In this document: in pieces, positions 32,885-35,464 of the stretch | Position numbering within the stretch: the first letter of the stretch is position 1 | Layout: every line of letters starts with the position of its first letter | NCBI GenBank assembly: GCA_028709215.1 | Contig: JAQVXI010000020.1 | Span: 1-35,464 of the forward strand | Direction of reading: 5' to 3' | DNA from: Bacteroidales bacterium | Lineage (GTDB): Bacteria; Bacteroidota; Bacteroidia; Bacteroidales; UBA1402 | DNA: 35,464 bases | Made by a program: the position numbers and the translations under genes | The notes under the pieces: generated by a model | The model's database searches: none | The model's input: the letters and a program-made list of their open reading frames with translations, nothing else | Told to the model about the DNA's origin: nothing

Positions 32885-33193
32885 AAGCCGAAGAATGTCC
32901 CGGATTAGAGTTGAAAGGTTCTAATATATTGATAGTCTATATTGAATAGGCAAAGTGTTCCCGGCATTTCATACTTTTGAAACATCAATTCGGCATAGGT
33001 ATGGTATGATGAGTTTGAGCTGATAATAGGCGATAGTTTAAGGCGAAAAACCGATATTGGATTAACCCGAAGTAAATTTGGCATCGTTGTGTTATGTAAT
33101 TGCTTCATCAAAACATGGCTTGACAAATTTGCATCTTCATATACTGTTGAAGAGATTGCAACAGAGATAGCAGAATTGATAAAAAATAATTGA
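32885..33193 (+). pseudogene. Decayed TIR-domain gene
   Basis: The frame from 32999 to the stop at 33191-33193 reads VWYDEFELIIGDSLRRKTD, then GLTRSKFGIVVL, FIKTW and TVEEIATEIAELIK. These are the core motifs of a bacterial TIR domain of the DUF1863/SEFIR-like kind. Upstream, LLKHQFGI (up to 32998) belongs to the same domain in another frame, so there is a frameshift near 32998. About 40-60 residues between FIKTW and the final helix are missing. There is no intact start. It is a broken TIR effector or NADase-like gene between two toxin-antitoxin operons. The 5' limit is uncertain. Confidence 0.7.
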
Positions 33194-33267
33194 TCAATTC
33201 TTTAGTTGCAAATTGTTGAGGATAGTATCCCAATATAAACTGTCGCTGTATTTCGACGAAAAATTTT

Positions 33268-33314
33268 CAACTGCAAAGTCGGATTGTTATGGAAAACCAT
33301 TATCTTTGCAGTTG
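33268..33314 (+). promoter_or_regulatory. abiE promoter flanked by inverted repeat (probable AbiEi operator)
   Basis: TCAACTGCAAAG (33267-33278) and CTTTGCAGTTGA (33304-33315) are perfect 12-bp inverted arms 25 bases apart. The second arm overlaps the -7 box TATCTTTG (33301-33308). AbiEi antitoxins are known to repress their own operon by binding inverted repeats, so this is the likely operator. Confidence 0.7.
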
Positions 33315-33337
33315 AGATTTTTATTCTGAGATACAGT

Positions 33338-34105
33338 ATGAATATAGATGAAGGAAGTAAACTCAACATGCTATTGCAGAAAAATAAATCAGGAGGACTA
33401 TATTTTTCTGCATGGTTGAAAGAAAATGGTTACTCTTATCAATTGCTGAAGAGTTACCGGGATTCGGGATGGCTAAAGGCTTTATCCCGAGGTGTTATGT
33501 ATCGCACCGGCGATAAACTACGTACCTTTGCAGTGTTGGAAAGTTGGAATGGGCAGTTGGGAAAGCATTACCATATAGCAGCTCATTCGGCATTGGAACT
33601 TGCCGGATTCAATCATTATGTTCCGATGGGGAAGCCGGTGTTAAAGGTCGGATATCCAAAACAAGAGCCAGTTCCCGACTGGATGAAAACCAATGATTTT
33701 GATTATTCGTTCAAATTTTTCACGACAGATATATTTTCCAAACCGCAATTGAAATTGTTTAATCCCGATTATCCCCATGTACAGGCTTCCGTTCCCGAGC
33801 AGGCGTTTCTGGAGTGCCTATTGCTGGCTCCGAAGCAGTATTCATATATGGATTTGTATTATATCATGGAGCAATTGACTACCCTTCGTCCAGATATCGT
33901 ACAGGAATTACTGGAAAGTACGAATAACCTGAAAGTCAAACGGATGTTCCTTTTTATGGCTGAAAAATCCGGGCATTACTGGTTCGGTTTGCTTGATACC
34001 GCCAAAATAGAATTGGGGTCGTCTAAACATAAGCTTGTGGAGAATGGTGCGTATGTGCCAAAATATAAAATAACGGTTCCCAGAGAGTTGTACGAATATG
34101 AATGA
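33338..34105 (+). CDS. abiEi: AbiEi-family antitoxin / repressor (type IV TA)
   Basis: Start at the ATG 33338 (MNIDEGSKLNMLLQ); a TTG at 33284 would lie upstream of the promoter box. 255 residues: an N-terminal winged helix (GLYFSAWLKENGYSYQLLKSY, GWLKALSRGVMYR) and the C-terminal antitoxin domain with EQAFLECLLLAP. It counteracts the nucleotidyltransferase toxin without binding it (type IV) and represses the operon. The last 8 bases overlap the toxin gene. Confidence 0.88.
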   Translation: MNIDEGSKLNMLLQKNKSGGLYFSAWLKENGYSYQLLKSYRDSGWLKALSRGVMYRTGDKLRTFAVLESWNGQLGKHYHIAAHSALELAGFNHYVPMGKPVLKVGYPKQEPVPDWMKTNDFDYSFKFFTTDIFSKPQLKLFNPDYPHVQASVPEQAFLECLLLAPKQYSYMDLYYIMEQLTTLRPDIVQELLESTNNLKVKRMFLFMAEKSGHYWFGLLDTAKIELGSSKHKLVENGAYVPKYKITVPRELYEYE

Positions 34106-35000
34106 GTTGTATAGAAAGCAAGTGGCACTGCTCATCAGAATAATGCCTTCTGTAAATCGGATTCAGGACTTTGCTGTTCATGGTGGAACTGCAATCAACT
34201 TGTTTCATAAGAATATGCCCCGCTATTCCGTTGATATAGACATAACCTATATCCCTGTTCAGGGTCGGGACGAAAGCCTGAAAGCAATCAATATGCATCT
34301 GGTTGAATTGATGCAAATGATTGAGAAAACAATTCCGGGCATTCGGATTACTCACAAATCCGATATATGGAAATTGCTATGTGTCAAAGATGGAGCGACT
34401 GTAAAAATCGAGGTTAACGGAACCAAGAGGGGAATTATCGGAGTCACCGAAGATAAATCACTTTGTGCGAAAGCGCAAGCTGAGTTTAATATGGGGTGCA
34501 CAGCTCGGATTGTTTCATTTACGCAGTTGTACGGCGGTAAGATATCGGCAGCACTAAGCAGGCAGCATCCGCGCGATCTTTTTGATTGTAAATATATGCC
34601 GCTTGAATCCCTTGATCAGGCGAAAGATGGCCTGCTGCTTTGCTTGTTGGGGAGCGACAAACCGATACTCGAATCTTTGCAACCCAATCCTGTAGACCAA
34701 ACGGAAGCATTGAAGAATCAGTTCGAGGGAATGACGGATGTACCGTTTTCGTACGAAGATTATGAAGCTACACGAAAAGAACTGATAGAGATAGTAAATA
34801 AGCTCTTTACTAAAGGGGAAAAGGAATTTTTTGTTTCCTTTGAACAGGGAGAACCGGAGTGGAGTAAATGTTGTGCCGGAGATTTAAGCGTATTTCCGTC
34901 AGTCAAATGGAAGCTACAGAATATTCAAAAATTGAGAGAAACGAATCCGTTGAAACATGGTGAAGGTGTGGAGAAATTGCGGGAATATCTTTTCGAATGA
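34098..35000 (+). CDS. abiEii: AbiEii-family nucleotidyltransferase toxin
   Basis: 300 residues. The nucleotidyltransferase motifs are intact: HGGTAINLF with SVDIDITYIP (the G-G and D-x-D metal site), VKIEVNGTKRG, and YGGKISAALSRQHPRDLFD. AbiEii toxins use GTP or other NTPs. Relatives such as MenT3 add pyrimidines to tRNA 3' ends, tRNA-Ser among the targets. AbiE systems cause abortive phage infection. The toxin overlaps the antitoxin gene by 8 bases and appears functional. Confidence 0.9.
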   Translation: MNELYRKQVALLIRIMPSVNRIQDFAVHGGTAINLFHKNMPRYSVDIDITYIPVQGRDESLKAINMHLVELMQMIEKTIPGIRITHKSDIWKLLCVKDGATVKIEVNGTKRGIIGVTEDKSLCAKAQAEFNMGCTARIVSFTQLYGGKISAALSRQHPRDLFDCKYMPLESLDQAKDGLLLCLLGSDKPILESLQPNPVDQTEALKNQFEGMTDVPFSYEDYEATRKELIEIVNKLFTKGEKEFFVSFEQGEPEWSKCCAGDLSVFPSVKWKLQNIQKLRETNPLKHGEGVEKLREYLFE

Positions 35001-35141
35001 TTGAAATAATATTTGCGTTCCCACCGAAAAAGTACTGCTTATATAGCCATCACCATTCATCACCTCTTGAAAAACCATTTTATAATAGTATGTTAAGATG
35101 TGTGCGAGATAAGTCCGACTACTTTATAACGGCAAGATAAT
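35001..35141. other. AT-rich spacer without recognisable gene
   Basis: I see no reading frame, terminator or repeat here that I can support. Confidence 0.5.
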
Positions 35142-35261
35142 TTACGGTTTGTAATTATTTAAATTCATTTGCGATTCCGCTAATCTTTCCTGAATGTATA
35201 CCATCTCTATACTGTTCCAAGCTTTACTGTTGTTTCCCGCTGTGCGAATACTCTTGTTACG
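35142..35261 (-). pseudogene. Remnant reading frame, 39 codons
   Basis: On the minus strand an open stretch from a stop before 35261 to the stop at 35142-35144 contains NSKAWNSIEMVYIQERLAES. It looks protein-coding but has no start in frame, and a stop (TAG) stands directly before it. Probably the tail of a decayed mobile-element or accessory gene; family unknown. Confidence 0.3.
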
Positions 35262-35333
35262 CTATTTTTTCAAACAGAACATATTGTGCTGTCAATTCAT
35301 TTTCCTCATTCTTTGAAAAAAATATTATCGCTT

Positions 35334-35464
35334 TTATTGGATGCTAGTGCCCCAAAATGGAGCCGCGGGCAGACCTTCTGAGTTGACAAAGTTGGGAATG
35401 GCTGTTTCGTGCCAACCAAAGCGTACGTATTTGGGTGAGGCGATCTCGTGATGGTGTACAACGA
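35334..35464 (-). CDS. C-terminal end of probable sialate/xylan O-acetylesterase (partial)
   Basis: Minus-strand frame open to the right edge with stop at 35334-35336; 42 codons visible. The end YVRFGWHETAIPNFVN followed by SEGLPAAPF is the typical C-terminal pattern of sialate O-acetylesterase/SGNH esterases of Bacteroidetes (YAWxxNPxxNLYNxEGLPAxPF). Such enzymes often accompany GH43 and GH3 genes in polysaccharide use. Most of the gene lies outside the window. Confidence 0.65.
   Translation of the reverse strand, partial: VVHHHEIASPKYVRFGWHETAIPNFVNSEGLPAAPFWGTSIQ

Noticed and set aside
32905-33126. 73-codon minus-strand frame
   Set aside because: It is the shadow of the TIR remnant on the other strand.

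Overview
The window looks like chromosome of a Bacteroidota, most likely order Bacteroidales. The signs are a C-terminal type IX secretion (T9SS) sorting domain on a glycoside hydrolase, a GldH lipoprotein, the gene order purH-mreB-mreC-mreD-pbp2-rodA, and repeated promoters of the Bacteroidetes type (TTG about 20 bases before TAnnTTTG). I cannot name a genus.

Layout. 1-2411: end of a large secreted GH43 enzyme. 2554-5252: an ABC cassette (ATPase, permease, GntR repressor, GIN-domain protein). 5284-6327: agmatine deiminase. 6317-13967 (minus): a second, paralogous ABC/permease/GntR cassette that runs on into a MacB-type ATPase, two MacB-type permeases, a membrane fusion protein and a TolC-type outer membrane protein, so that a full tripartite exporter follows its own repressor. 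14125-17443: GH3 lipoprotein glucosidase and ROK sugar kinase, which with the GH43 suggest plant polysaccharide use. 17509-24753: purH and the rod-shape/elongasome genes. 24754-27597 (minus): holB, a PSP1/RicT-like gene and gldH. 27733-27924: a tiny secreted Cys/Lys-rich protein.

28100-28186 is tRNA-Ser(CGA), and accessory DNA begins at its 3' end. A 131-nt near-perfect hairpin abuts the tRNA, followed by a 17-bp copy of the tRNA 3' end and a cluster of TGGACAAA repeats. Beyond these lie a flavin/NAD(P) redox pair with an AraC regulator, a hipBA-type toxin-antitoxin operon, a tRNA-like sequence with its own promoter, a decayed TIR-domain gene and an AbiEi/AbiEii type IV toxin-antitoxin operon. 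No integrase is visible. The right edge holds the C-terminal end of a probable sialate/xylan O-acetylesterase (minus strand), so carbohydrate genes resume there.

The strongest new observations are: (i) an operator-like sequence shared by the two ABC/GntR cassettes, at exactly the same distance from both start codons; (ii) the hairpin plus att-like repeat structure at tRNA-Ser and a second tRNA-like 3' end 4.5 kb away; (iii) a frameshifted TIR remnant between two toxin-antitoxin operons; (iv) a 12-bp inverted repeat embracing the abiE promoter. All function calls rest on motif reading by eye; no database search was made.
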